A DNA stretch of 64,000 bases from DASUPK01 sp963833375 (lineage in GTDB: Bacteria > Actinomycetota > Thermoleophilia > Solirubrobacterales > 70-9), in contig CAWHXR010000010.1 of the NCBI GenBank assembly GCA_963833375.1, forward strand, positions 682,001 to 746,000, in the 5' to 3' direction. Positions 44,626-53,056 of the stretch are shown one piece after another. How positions within the stretch are numbered: the stretch's first letter is position 1; each line of letters begins with the position of its first letter. The notes under the pieces were generated by a model. It saw only the letters and a list, made by a program, of their open reading frames with translations. It made no database searches and was not told the DNA's origin. Position numbers and translations under genes: made by a program.

Positions 44626-45864
44626 CTACGCGGCAGACGGCTCCTGGTTCGCGGCCGCCGCGCTCCGGCTCCGGACCCGCCTGGTCGACCTGAGCTCGCG
44701 GGCGCGCTGATTCCAGGTCGCGAGCCAGGCGGGAACCTCTCGCGCGGGCAGCGGCTGGGCGATCAGGAAACCCTGGGCGCGCTCGCAGCCCATGCTGCGC
44801 AGCTGCCGCCACGAATCCTCGGTCTCGACCCCTTCGGCCACCACCTGCAGGCCCATCTGGTGGGCGAGGTGGATGGCCGACCTGACGATGGTCCTGTCCT
44901 CCTCGTTCTCGTTCAGGTCGAAGATGAAGGAGCGGTCGATCTTGAGCTCGTCGATCGGCAGGCTCTTCAGCCGGCCGAGCGAGGAATGCCCGGTGCCGAA
45001 GTCGTCGATTGAGATCGTGGCACCCAGCTCGCTGAGCCGCTTGAGGGTCTCCGCCGCCACCTCGGGGTTGGCCATCAGGGCGTCCTCGGTGACCTCGAAC
45101 TGCAGGGCCTTTGCGGGGAGGCCGGTCCGCGCGAGGGCCGCGGCGACGAACTCGGCGAGCTTCCAGTCGGGCTCGGAGAACGTGCTGGGGGAGAGGTTGA
45201 CAGAGAGCCTCAGGCCGAGCCCCGAGTGCCACCAGTCTCCGGCCGCGCGGGTCGAGAACTCGATCACCCCTTCGGTCAGGGCCCGCATGTGACCGCCGGC
45301 CTCGGCGAGGTCGAGGAACTCGGCGGGGGAGACGACCCCGCGTTCGGGGTGGACCCAGCGGACGAGGGCCTCGACGCCGATCACGCGGGCACTGCGCAGG
45401 TCGACGATCGGCTGAAAGTGCGCCTGGATCTCGTTTCCGTCGAGGGCGCGACCCAGTTGATCGAGTCTCTGGATGTGTGTGACGAGCTCCTGCCCGGTGA
45501 GACGACCGCGGGACAGCGACTTGGCTGCCGCGTTGACGCCGGCGGTGTGCAGGCTGAATCCCTCTCCTCCCATGGCCGTGACGACGATCCCGGAGGGGTC
45601 GATCCCGTCGGCCGCGATCTCACCCGCCGCCGAGCAGCTGATCATGGCTGCGTGGGGAGAGCATTCCTTGATGGCGTCGAGCACCTGATGGAGGTCGGGC
45701 CTCTCGGAGCAGAAGACGACCAGCAGCTTGACTTCCCGCCCCGCGATTGCCGCCTCGGCCGCGGCACGCCCCGCTTCCGAGGGCTCGGCCGCGCTCGACT
45801 GGCCCACCCCGACCCAGTTGCGGGGGCTGGAACCTCTCCCGACGTGGTTGTGGATCGAGTCCAT
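44626..45864 (-). CDS. FIST-domain/EAL-domain protein (probable cyclic-di-GMP phosphodiesterase)
   Basis: Residues 15-125 resemble the FIST N-terminal sensor domain (GVGQSSAAEPSEAGRAAAEAA ... LLVVFCSERPDLHQVLDA; MISCSAAGEIAADG; VVTAMGGEGFSL). Residues 140-400 form an EAL domain: AHFQPIVDLRSARVIGVEALVRW with Glu165, LRLSVNLSPSTF, LQFEVTEDALM, ISIDDFGTGHSSLGRL, LKIDRSFIF and VVAEGVETEDSW. All metal and catalytic residues known for active phosphodiesterases appear present. It should hydrolyse c-di-GMP in response to a small ligand. The start ATG at 45864 is internal to a longer frame; 412 residues. Confidence 0.8.
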   Translation of the reverse strand: MDSIHNHVGRGSSPRNWVGVGQSSAAEPSEAGRAAAEAAIAGREVKLLVVFCSERPDLHQVLDAIKECSPHAAMISCSAAGEIAADGIDPSGIVVTAMGGEGFSLHTAGVNAAAKSLSRGRLTGQELVTHIQRLDQLGRALDGNEIQAHFQPIVDLRSARVIGVEALVRWVHPERGVVSPAEFLDLAEAGGHMRALTEGVIEFSTRAAGDWWHSGLGLRLSVNLSPSTFSEPDWKLAEFVAAALARTGLPAKALQFEVTEDALMANPEVAAETLKRLSELGATISIDDFGTGHSSLGRLKSLPIDELKIDRSFIFDLNENEEDRTIVRSAIHLAHQMGLQVVAEGVETEDSWRQLRSMGCERAQGFLIAQPLPAREVPAWLATWNQRARELRSTRRVRSRSAAAANQEPSAA

Positions 45865-46023
45865 GCTGGAAAGGCGGCTGTCCCCCCAGCCTGGCGCGGG
45901 CAATTCGATCGCGTGAGCCCTCGCGCAGAGTCTCGACCCGAGACCAGGTACCTGCAAGGGGTCGAACTACCCGCCGGATTCAGTAGTTGCCCCGGATGGG
46001 CGTGGGCACGGCGACGCGCGGCC

Positions 46024-46055
46024 GAGGCGCGGGCGCGGCGAGGCGCGGGCGCGGC
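46024..46055. repeat. 16-bp tandem repeat, two copies
   Basis: GAGGCGCGGGCGCGGC occurs twice head to tail in the region between the divergent EAL and TrkA genes. No function is apparent. Confidence 0.8.
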
Positions 46056-46083
46056 TTCGCCATCTGACGGGTTGCACCTCGCG

Positions 46084-46126
46084 TCGCTCGGAGCACCCTC
46101 GCATTTCGCTCGGAGCACTCTCGCAT
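46084..46126. promoter_or_regulatory. 21-bp direct repeat upstream of the trkA pair
   Basis: TCGCTCGGAGCACCCTCGCAT and the same sequence with one C-to-T change lie at 46084 and 46106, a 22-base period (two helical turns). They end 16 bases before the trkA ATG. A -10-like TAAGAT at 46127-46132 follows directly, leaving only ten bases to the ATG, so a leaderless transcript with paired operator sites is possible. The regulator is unknown. Confidence 0.4.
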
Positions 46127-46142
46127 CTAAGATCCCAATCGA

Positions 46143-46577
46143 ATGTTCGTTCTGATCGTTGGCTGCGGCAGGGTCGGCTCCTCGGTGGCCCGCACGATGC
46201 TCCGCGAGGGACACGAGGTCTCGTGTGTTGACGAGGATCCCGAGGCGCACGCGCGGCTCGAGGTCAACCTGGACAAGTCCTGGGAGGACGCGGGCGGCCA
46301 GTTCACGGTGGGCACCGGGCTGGAGGAGGAGGCGCTCACCGCCGCCGGGATCGAGCGCGCCGACGCCTTCATCGCCTCCACGGACGGGGACAACACGAAC
46401 ATCGTCATCGCTCAGATCGCCAAGCGAAAGTTCAACGTGCCGACGGTGATCGCACGGATCCTGGATCCGTTGCGCGCCGAGTGGTACGGCAAGCAGGGCG
46501 TCAACACGATCTGCCCGACTCGAGTCGCGATCGAGATGCTCGAGAAGGAGGTCCTGGAATCCGCCGGGGCGAGCTGA
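46143..46577 (+). CDS. TrkA-type potassium-uptake regulatory protein (RCK N domain only)
   Basis: The protein has 144 residues and consists of one NAD-binding RCK_N domain: FVLIVGCGRVGSSVARTMLREGHEVSCVDEDPE. FIASTDGDNTNIVIAQIAKRKF matches TrkA. There is no C-terminal TrkA_C domain, unlike the next gene. Such proteins gate KtrB/TrkH K+ channels. The two genes overlap (TGATG), so they are likely made together and may form a heteromeric ring. No TrkH/KtrB membrane partner is in the window. Confidence 0.88.
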   Translation: MFVLIVGCGRVGSSVARTMLREGHEVSCVDEDPEAHARLEVNLDKSWEDAGGQFTVGTGLEEEALTAAGIERADAFIASTDGDNTNIVIAQIAKRKFNVPTVIARILDPLRAEWYGKQGVNTICPTRVAIEMLEKEVLESAGAS

Positions 46578-47266
46578 TGGGCGAGGGCAAGTACATCATC
46601 ATCGCCGGGGCCGGCAAGGTGGGCTGGAACCTCGCGCGGGAGCTGATCGACAAGGGTCACGAGGTGACCGTGATCGAGGACAACCGCAATCGCTACATCA
46701 CGGTCGAGCAGGAGCTCGAGCACAACATCCAGTACGGGGACGCCTCCGAGCTCTGGGTGCTGGAGCGGGCGGGGATCTCCCGCGCCGACATGGTGATCGC
46801 GGTGACCGGCGATGACGAGGACAACATGCTGATCTGCCAGGTCGCGAAGGAGAAGTACCTCGTCGACCGGATCATCGCCCGCGTCAACAACCCCCGGAAC
46901 CGCCCGCACTTCGAGCTGCTCGGGATCAAGCCCTACGTCTCCGCGACGGACCTGATCCTGCGGCTGCTGGAGCACGAGGTGCCGGAGTACGGGCTCGTGC
47001 ACCTGCTCGATCTGCCCGAGGAGCGTCTCGAGATCATCGAGATGCTGCTCGTCGACGACAGCCGCGTCGCCGGGATGAAGGTCGGCGACCTCAACATGCC
47101 CGAGGGCAGCCTGCTGATCTCGATCCTGCGCGAGGGCCAGGGCGGATTCGTCCCGACGCCCGACACGGTGCTCGAGGCCGGCGACGAGGTCCTGGCCGTG
47201 CTCGACCCGGGGCTCGAGGAGGAGCTGAAGGTCTTCTTCGGCTCGGACGGTGCCGCAGCGGGTTGA
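46577..47266 (+). CDS. TrkA-type potassium-uptake regulatory protein (RCK N and TrkA_C domains)
   Basis: A second RCK protein: IIIAGAGKVGWNLARELIDKGHEV binds the nucleotide, and VIAVTGDDEDNMLICQVAKEKY and IARVNNPRNRPHFELLGI complete the RCK_N domain. From about residue 150 the TrkA_C domain follows (LIISILREGQGGFVPTPDTVLEAGDEVLAVL). At 229 residues it is full length for a KtrA/TrkA half protein. Its ATG overlaps the preceding stop, and its end overlaps the next gene by 17 bases. It very likely regulates K+ uptake. Confidence 0.9.
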   Translation: MGEGKYIIIAGAGKVGWNLARELIDKGHEVTVIEDNRNRYITVEQELEHNIQYGDASELWVLERAGISRADMVIAVTGDDEDNMLICQVAKEKYLVDRIIARVNNPRNRPHFELLGIKPYVSATDLILRLLEHEVPEYGLVHLLDLPEERLEIIEMLLVDDSRVAGMKVGDLNMPEGSLLISILREGQGGFVPTPDTVLEAGDEVLAVLDPGLEEELKVFFGSDGAAAG

Positions 47267-48491
47267 GCACCTGCTGATCGGCGGGGGGATGGCCTCCGCG
47301 CACTGCGCCGCCGAATTGCGGCGCCGGGGCGCCGACGGCGACATCCTCCTCGTCGGCCGCGAGCCGGAGCCGCCCTACGAGCGCCCGCCGCTCTCCAAGG
47401 AGTACCTGCGCGGAGAGCAGGGACGGGAGGACGCCTATGTGAACCCGGTCTCCTGGTACGAGGAGAACGGGGTGGAGCTGCGCTCGGGGACCAACGTGAT
47501 GTCGCTCGACACCGAGAGCCGGACGGCGAAACTGCAGGGTGGGGACGAGGTCGGCTTCGAGAAGGCCCTGATCGCCACCGGCGCCAACGTGAACATCCTG
47601 CGGGTCGAGGGCGCCGGACAGGAGGGGGTCCACTACCTGCGGGCGTTTGGCAACTCCGACGGGATCCGCGAGGCGGCCGAGGGCGCCGAGCGGGTGGTCC
47701 TGATCGGCGGCAGCTACATCGGCTGCGAGGTGGCGGCCTCGCTGACCGCGAAGGGCGTCCAGTGCGCGATCGTGATGATGGAGGAGGTGGCGCTCTCCCG
47801 GACCTTCGGCGAGGAGCCCGGCCGCTGGTTCCACGAGCTGCTCGCCTCCAAGGGCGTCGAGATCCACGGCGGCGAGACGCTCGAGGCCTTCGAGGGCGAC
47901 GGCGACGTCAAGGGCGTCGTCACCGAGAGCGGCAAGGTTGTCGAGGGCGACGTGGTCGTCATCGGTGCGGGCGTCAAGCCGGATGTGATGCTGGCGGAGC
48001 GCGCGGGCCTGGAGGTCGAGAACGGGATCGTCTGCGACGAGACCTTGCAGAGCTCCGTCGAGGGGATCTACGCGGCCGGGGACGTGTGCTCGTACGAGAG
48101 CCGCGTGCACGGGCGGCGGCTGCGCGTCGAGCACTGGGACGTCGCGATGCAGCAGGGGATGCACGCGGCGCACTCGATGCTCGGCGAGGGTCAGCCCTAC
48201 GAGGTCGTGCCCTACTTCTTCAGCGACCTGGCGGACTGGGCCGGGCTCGAATACGTCGGGCCGGCCAGCGACTGGGACGAGGTGATCTGGCGAGGCGACC
48301 GCGACGCGGGCGAGTTCACGGTCTTCTATCTGAAGGACGGGAAGGTGGCAGGGGCGCTCACCGTCGAGCGCTCGGAGGAGCTGGCGCACGCCCGGACGCT
48401 GCTCGCCGAGGGCGTTGACGTGGGCGGGGAGGAGGCCAAGGCGCTGCTCGGAGATCCCGACAGCGATCTGGCTCAACTCACATCAAGCTAG
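47250..48491 (+). CDS. FAD-dependent NAD(P)H:ferredoxin-reductase-like protein
   Basis: The two dinucleotide motifs are clear: HLLIGGGMASAHCAAELRRRG for FAD and VVLIGGSYIGCEVAASLTAKG for NAD(P)H. PYERPPLSKEYLRG and GIYAAGDVCSYESRVHGRRLRVEHWDVAMQQG match the rubredoxin/ferredoxin reductases of oxygenase systems and AIF-like proteins. Length is 413 residues, start GTG at 47250. No ferredoxin or P450 gene is adjacent, so the electron acceptor is unknown. It is followed by tRNA-Gln. Confidence 0.85.
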   Translation: MPQRVEHLLIGGGMASAHCAAELRRRGADGDILLVGREPEPPYERPPLSKEYLRGEQGREDAYVNPVSWYEENGVELRSGTNVMSLDTESRTAKLQGGDEVGFEKALIATGANVNILRVEGAGQEGVHYLRAFGNSDGIREAAEGAERVVLIGGSYIGCEVAASLTAKGVQCAIVMMEEVALSRTFGEEPGRWFHELLASKGVEIHGGETLEAFEGDGDVKGVVTESGKVVEGDVVVIGAGVKPDVMLAERAGLEVENGIVCDETLQSSVEGIYAAGDVCSYESRVHGRRLRVEHWDVAMQQGMHAAHSMLGEGQPYEVVPYFFSDLADWAGLEYVGPASDWDEVIWRGDRDAGEFTVFYLKDGKVAGALTVERSEELAHARTLLAEGVDVGGEEAKALLGDPDSDLAQLTSS

Positions 48492-48507
48492 GCTTCCGGG
48501 CGAGCGT

Positions 48508-48578
48508 TGGGCCCTGGTGTAATGGCAGCACGCCTCGCTCTGGACGAGGTAGTCGGGGTTCAAATCCCTGGGGCCCAG
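48508..48578 (+). tRNA. tRNA-Gln (anticodon CTG)
   Basis: Acceptor arms TGGGCCC and GGGCCCA pair over seven bases. The anticodon stem-loop CCTCG-CTCTGGA-CGAGG presents CTG, reading CAG. The T-arm is CGGGG-TTCAAAT-CCCTG. No CCA is encoded. Discriminator base is G. The gene lies between the flavoprotein and a lipoprotein gene. Confidence 0.96.
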
Positions 48579-48622
48579 TTTCCGAAAGCCTTTCCGGCAA
48601 GCCTGCTACCTTGCCCGGCCGT

Positions 48623-49322
48623 ATGTGGCGCGTGCGGCACCTCTTCGTCCTCGCCGCCGCCCTCGGCGTGGGGCTCGTGCTCTCCGCCTGCGGCGGTGAC
48701 GGCTCGCCGGAGACCCCGATCGCGGTCCCGACTGAGACCACGCAGGGATCCCTGGGCAAGGCCGAGTTCATCGCTCAGGCCGACTCCGCCTGCGCCGAGG
48801 CGAACAGCTCGATCGAGCAGTTCGCGGCCTCTGGCCAGGGCGAGAGCGAGGCGGCCCAGATCGCGCAGCTCCGCCAGGGCGTGATCGACCAGATCAAGCA
48901 GCTCAACCCCCCCAGCGACCCCACCCTGGACCAGTTCCTGAAGGCGATGTCCGACGAGGTCTCCGCGGGCCAGAAGATCGGCCTGGCCGTCCAGCGCGGC
49001 GAGGACCCGAGCCAGTTCGAGACCGAGCTGGACAGCGCCAAGTCGGATGCGGAGAGCGCCGCGTCGGCCTATGGCTTCAAGGAGTGCGGCTCCGCGATCA
49101 GCGCCTCGAGCAGCAGCACGAGCGAGCAGCAGCAGCTCGAGCTCGAGCTCCAGCAGCGGGGGGGCCGTCGCCCCGAGCGCGCCAAGCACCGGCGCGCCCA
49201 GCACGGGCGCGCCCAGCGGCGGCACGGGCGGGGGAACCTCCGGGAGCTCCGGCACCAGCGGCAGCAGCGGCACCTCGGGCAGCTCGGGCTCCGGCGGGTC
49301 CGGCGGCATCGGCCCCGGCTAG
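48623..49322 (+). CDS. Lipoprotein with Ser/Gly-rich tail, frame broken at a run of seven G
   Basis: The signal peptide (HLFVLAAALGVGLVLSAC) ends in a lipobox, LSAC. The mature part is helical (KAEFIAQADSACAEANSSIEQ ... QLRQGVIDQIKQLNPPSDPTL) with three more cysteines, and resembles a common actinobacterial lipoprotein family of unknown function. A run of seven G at about 49157-49163 breaks the frame; removing one G continues with GAVAPSAPSTGAPSTGAPSG and a Gly/Ser tail to a stop at 49320-49322, 232 residues. The tail is probably a disordered wall-spanning linker. Confidence 0.75.
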
Positions 49323-49327
49323 CTCGG

Positions 49328-51220
49328 CTAGGCCGCGGCGAGTTCGGCCCAGGTCCCGTAGAGCTCGGCGTAGCGGCCCCCGGCCGCGATCAGCTCGTCG
49401 TGGGTGCCGCTCTCGGCGATCCGCCCGTGCTCGAGCACCGCGATCCGGTCCGCGCCGCGGATCGTCGAGAGCCGGTGAGCGATCACGATCGCGGTCCGCC
49501 CCTCCAGGAGCCGCTCCAGCCCGAGCTCGATCGCCCGCTCGGTTCGCACGTCCACGTTCGAGGTCGCCTCGTCGAGGATCAGGATGCGCGGCTCCGCCAG
49601 AAGCGCGCGGGCGAAGGCGATCAGCTGTCGCTGTCCTGCCGAGAGCGCGACGCCGCGCTCGCCGACCTCCGCCTCGAAGCCCCCGGGCAGGCGGCGGATG
49701 AAGTCGCCGGCGCCGATCGCGTCGGCCGCCGCCTCGATCTCGTCGTCGCTTGCATCCGGTCGCCCGAACGCGATGTTCTCGCGCACGGTGCCCGAGAAGA
49801 GGAATCCCTCCTGCGGCACGATCCCGAGTTGGCTGCGCAGGCAGCTCGCCCTGAGGTCCCGCAGGTCGTTGCCGTCGACAAACACCCGGCCACGCTGCGG
49901 GTCGTAGAAGCGAGAGACCAGCTTCGCGAAGGTCGATTTGCCGGCGCCCGTCTCACCCACCAGTGCCAGCGTCTGGCCCGCGGGCACCTCGATCGAGACG
50001 TCCCGCAGCGCCCAGTCGTCGAACGCCGGCTCCTCGTCGAGCCGCTCGATCTTCCCACTGGACCGCTTCAACCCGGCGGCCCGATCGAGTCCGTACGAGA
50101 ACCAGACCCCATCCATCTCGATCTCGCCGCGGAGTGGCCGCGGATCCAGCGCCCCGGGCTTGTCGACCATGTCCGGTTCGGTGTCCAGCAGGTCGAAGAT
50201 CTTGTCCAGCGCCGCCATGCCCTGCTGGTAGGTCGTGTAGAGGTTGGAGAGCTGCTGGATCGGGTCGAAGAAGGTCGAGAGATAGCCGACGAACGCGACG
50301 ACCACGCCGATCTGCGCATGTTGCGCGTCCCCTGTCAGGTCCAGCGCCTGGTAGCCGCCGTAGAGCAGGATCACCGCGGTGCCGATGGCCGAGAGCAGCT
50401 CGACCGCCGGGAAGTACGAGGCGTTGAGGTAGACCGTCTTCAGGTTCGCCTGGCGGTTGAGCTCGTTGAGCTCTGACATCCGCGTGATGTGGCGCCGCTC
50501 CTGCGCGAAGCTCCGCACCACCCGCACGCCGCTGAGGGTCTCCTGCAGGTAGGCGGTCACTTCCGCGATCCGCTCCCGCGTGATCCGGTAGGCGCTCGCC
50601 GCCACAATCCGGAAGACGAGACTGGCGATGGCGAGCAGGGGGAGGGTGAGGAAGACGAGCAGGGCAAGCTGGACGTCGAGCGCGAGCATGATCACGACGA
50701 CACCGAGCAGGGTCAGCGTGCTGGAGAAGAGGGTCACCACACCGGTGCTGATCAGCTGATCCAGCGCGTCGACGTCGTTCGTGATCCGCGAGATCAGCAC
50801 GCCGGGCCGGTTGCGGGTGAAGAAGCCGATCGACATCCCCTGCAGGTGAGTGAAGATCCGGATGCGCAGGTCCTGCAGGGCCCGCTCGCCGACCCATCCG
50901 ACCAGGTAGGTCTGCAGGAATCCCGCGCCCCAGGCGATCAGCGCCGTCCCCAGGAATGCGGCGATGATCAGCACGAGCTTGGTCGAGTCTCTTCCCAGGA
51001 CGCCGACGGAGATCGCCTTGCCGACGAGGAACGGCGGTGCCAGGGTCGCGGCGGTCGCGAGGATCAGGGCGGCGAACATCATCATCACCTGGCGGCGATA
51101 GGGCCGGAGCAGCGAGAAGAGCCAGCGGACCTTCCGGCCGCGGTTGTCCTCGCCGCGGATCAACCTCCAGAGCGAGCGGAAGAGCAGCAGCACGTTCTGT
51201 CCGCCGTTCGACTCGTTCAC
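49328..51220 (-). CDS. ABC exporter half-transporter, subunit with consensus Walker B
   Basis: The N-terminal half has six membrane helices of the ABC-B exporter type; the C-terminal half is the nucleotide-binding domain with Walker A GETGAGKSTFAKL, Walker B ILILDEATSNVD and signature LSAGQRQLIAFARALL. The catalytic Glu is present. The signature differs from LSGGQ. Its start overlaps the stop of the partner gene (ATGA), so the two form a heterodimer. It has 630 residues. Heterodimeric exporters of this type carry drugs, lipids or peptides; the substrate cannot be predicted. Confidence 0.9.
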   Translation of the reverse strand: MNESNGGQNVLLLFRSLWRLIRGEDNRGRKVRWLFSLLRPYRRQVMMMFAALILATAATLAPPFLVGKAISVGVLGRDSTKLVLIIAAFLGTALIAWGAGFLQTYLVGWVGERALQDLRIRIFTHLQGMSIGFFTRNRPGVLISRITNDVDALDQLISTGVVTLFSSTLTLLGVVVIMLALDVQLALLVFLTLPLLAIASLVFRIVAASAYRITRERIAEVTAYLQETLSGVRVVRSFAQERRHITRMSELNELNRQANLKTVYLNASYFPAVELLSAIGTAVILLYGGYQALDLTGDAQHAQIGVVVAFVGYLSTFFDPIQQLSNLYTTYQQGMAALDKIFDLLDTEPDMVDKPGALDPRPLRGEIEMDGVWFSYGLDRAAGLKRSSGKIERLDEEPAFDDWALRDVSIEVPAGQTLALVGETGAGKSTFAKLVSRFYDPQRGRVFVDGNDLRDLRASCLRSQLGIVPQEGFLFSGTVRENIAFGRPDASDDEIEAAADAIGAGDFIRRLPGGFEAEVGERGVALSAGQRQLIAFARALLAEPRILILDEATSNVDVRTERAIELGLERLLEGRTAIVIAHRLSTIRGADRIAVLEHGRIAESGTHDELIAAGGRYAELYGTWAELAAA

Positions 51221-52986
51221 AGTTTCGCCAGCTCCTCGCGCTCCTCGAGGTCGCGCTGCAGGTAGACCGAGTCCTCGAGCCCCTTCTCGGCGATCTCCTC
51301 GTAGAGCGGGCAGCGCTCGAGCAGCTCGTCGTGGGTGCCGCGGTCGACGACCCGCCCCCGGTCGAGGACCACGATCTCGTCGGCCAGCGAGATCGTCGAG
51401 AGCCTGTGGGCGACGATGAAGGTCGTCCGGCCCTCCATCGCCTCGCGCAGGCCGGCCTTGATCTCGGCCTCCGTGCGGGCGTCCACCGAGGAGGTGGCGT
51501 CGTCGAGGATCAGGATGCGCGGCTCCGCGAGCAGCGCCCGGGCGATCGCGATCCGCTGACGCTGCCCGCCGGACAGCGTCAGGCCGCGCTCGCCGATCAC
51601 CGTGTCGTAGCCGTCGGGGAGGCGCGTGATGAACTCGTGGGCCTGCGCGCGGCGCGCGGCCGCCTCGATCTGCTCCGACGTCGCCTCGGGGCGGGCATAG
51701 GCGATGTTGCCGGAGACGGTGTCGGAGAAGAGGAAGCTGTCGTCGGCGACGAAGGCGATCTCGGAGCGCAGCGAGGCCAGGTCCACCTCGCGGATGTCGG
51801 CCCCGTCGATCACCACCCGGCCCTCGCTGGGGTCATAGAGGCGGGCGAGCAGCCCGACCAGGCTCGTCTTGCCCGAGGCGGTGGGCCCGACGAGAGCCAC
51901 GGTGCGCCCGGGCGCGACCTCGAGGTCGATGCCGGTCAGGGCCGGCTCGCGGCCGTCGTAGCGCAGGGTCACCCGCTGCAGAGAGACCCTGCCGCGGCCT
52001 TCCGGCAGCGGGGGCGCATCCGGAGGGCTCTGCATCGACGGCTCGCGGTCGAGGATCTCGAACATCCGGTTGCCCGAGGCGACCGCCCGCTGGGCCATGC
52101 TCAGCGACATCCCGAGCCAGCGCACCGGTCCCGAGAGCATCACGACGTAGACGTAAAAGGCCGTGAGATGGCCGATGTTCGCGTGGCCGTGGATCACCTG
52201 AAGGCCGCCCACCAGGAGGACCGCGGCGAGCCCCAGGTTCGGGAGGAACCCCATCAGCGGCGTGTAGAAGGCCTGGAGCCGCGTCGAGACCATGCTCTGC
52301 TCGAAGACCCGGTTGGCGGAGTGCCGGAAGCGGTCGAGCATGTGGCGCTCGCGCGCGAAAGCCTTGACGATGCGGATTCCGGAGACGCTCTCCTCGGCGC
52401 CCGCGGTGAGCTCCCCGAGCCTCTGCTGGACCTCCTGCTCGGCCGGCCGGTTGCGGCGGCTGTAGCGCGCGGCCGCCGCGACCAGGAACGGGACGGGAGC
52501 CAGCGCGAGCACGGCGAGCAGCGGGTCGAGCACGAACATCGCCACCGCCGCGAACAGGATCGTCAGGGCGCTCTGGCTCACCCAGATCAGCCCGTAGCCG
52601 AGGAAGAAGCGGATCGACTGCAGGTCGACGGTCGCTCGTGACATCAGCTGGCCCGTCTGCTGGCTGTCGAAGAAGGCCAGCTCGAGCTTCTGCAGGTGCT
52701 CGTAGAAGCGCTGTCGGAGATCGAACTCGACGGCCAGAGAGACTCTGCCCGCGATCAGCCGGCGCCCGACGGTGAGCAGCAGGCGCAGCACGCCCGCTCC
52801 GAGCAGGGCCAGCACCAGCGGCAGGATGTCGTTGCGATGCTCGGACTCGATCGCGTTGACGGCGCCGCCGATCAGCAGCGGGATCAGCACCGTCATCCCC
52901 ATCGCCAGCCAGGCGAGCGCGAGCGAGACGATCAGCGGGCGGCGGTAGGGACGGAGGAAGCCGAGCAGGCGCCGGAAGGTGCGCAT
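51217..52986 (-). CDS. ABC exporter half-transporter, subunit with degenerate Walker B
   Basis: Six membrane helices precede an NBD with Walker A GPTASGKTSLVGL, signature LSGGQRQRIAIARALL and Walker B ILILDDATSSVD. Asp replaces the catalytic Glu. Together with the LSAGQ signature of the partner this predicts one degenerate and one consensus ATP site, as in TM287/288 and BmrCD. The start at ATG 52986 (MRTFRRLLGFLRPYRR) gives 589 residues. A -10-like TATAGT lies six bases upstream on the coding strand, and the conserved 13-nt element follows. Confidence 0.9.
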   Translation of the reverse strand: MRTFRRLLGFLRPYRRPLIVSLALAWLAMGMTVLIPLLIGGAVNAIESEHRNDILPLVLALLGAGVLRLLLTVGRRLIAGRVSLAVEFDLRQRFYEHLQKLELAFFDSQQTGQLMSRATVDLQSIRFFLGYGLIWVSQSALTILFAAVAMFVLDPLLAVLALAPVPFLVAAAARYSRRNRPAEQEVQQRLGELTAGAEESVSGIRIVKAFARERHMLDRFRHSANRVFEQSMVSTRLQAFYTPLMGFLPNLGLAAVLLVGGLQVIHGHANIGHLTAFYVYVVMLSGPVRWLGMSLSMAQRAVASGNRMFEILDREPSMQSPPDAPPLPEGRGRVSLQRVTLRYDGREPALTGIDLEVAPGRTVALVGPTASGKTSLVGLLARLYDPSEGRVVIDGADIREVDLASLRSEIAFVADDSFLFSDTVSGNIAYARPEATSEQIEAAARRAQAHEFITRLPDGYDTVIGERGLTLSGGQRQRIAIARALLAEPRILILDDATSSVDARTEAEIKAGLREAMEGRTTFIVAHRLSTISLADEIVVLDRGRVVDRGTHDELLERCPLYEEIAEKGLEDSVYLQRDLEEREELAKL

Positions 52987-53005
52987 ATACCGACTATACA
53001 AACTG

Positions 53006-53018
53006 AAGTACGACCTCT
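53006..53018. promoter_or_regulatory. 13-nt element shared with the DHA2 exporter promoter
   Basis: AAGTACGACCTCT lies 20 bases before the ABC exporter start. Exactly the same 13 bases occur at 57485-57497 in front of the DHA2 exporter. It may be the binding site of a shared regulator. Confidence 0.4.
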
Positions 53019-53056
53019 TGCAGCCTTCGAGGCGAGCTTCATTACCCTGGGTGGTC

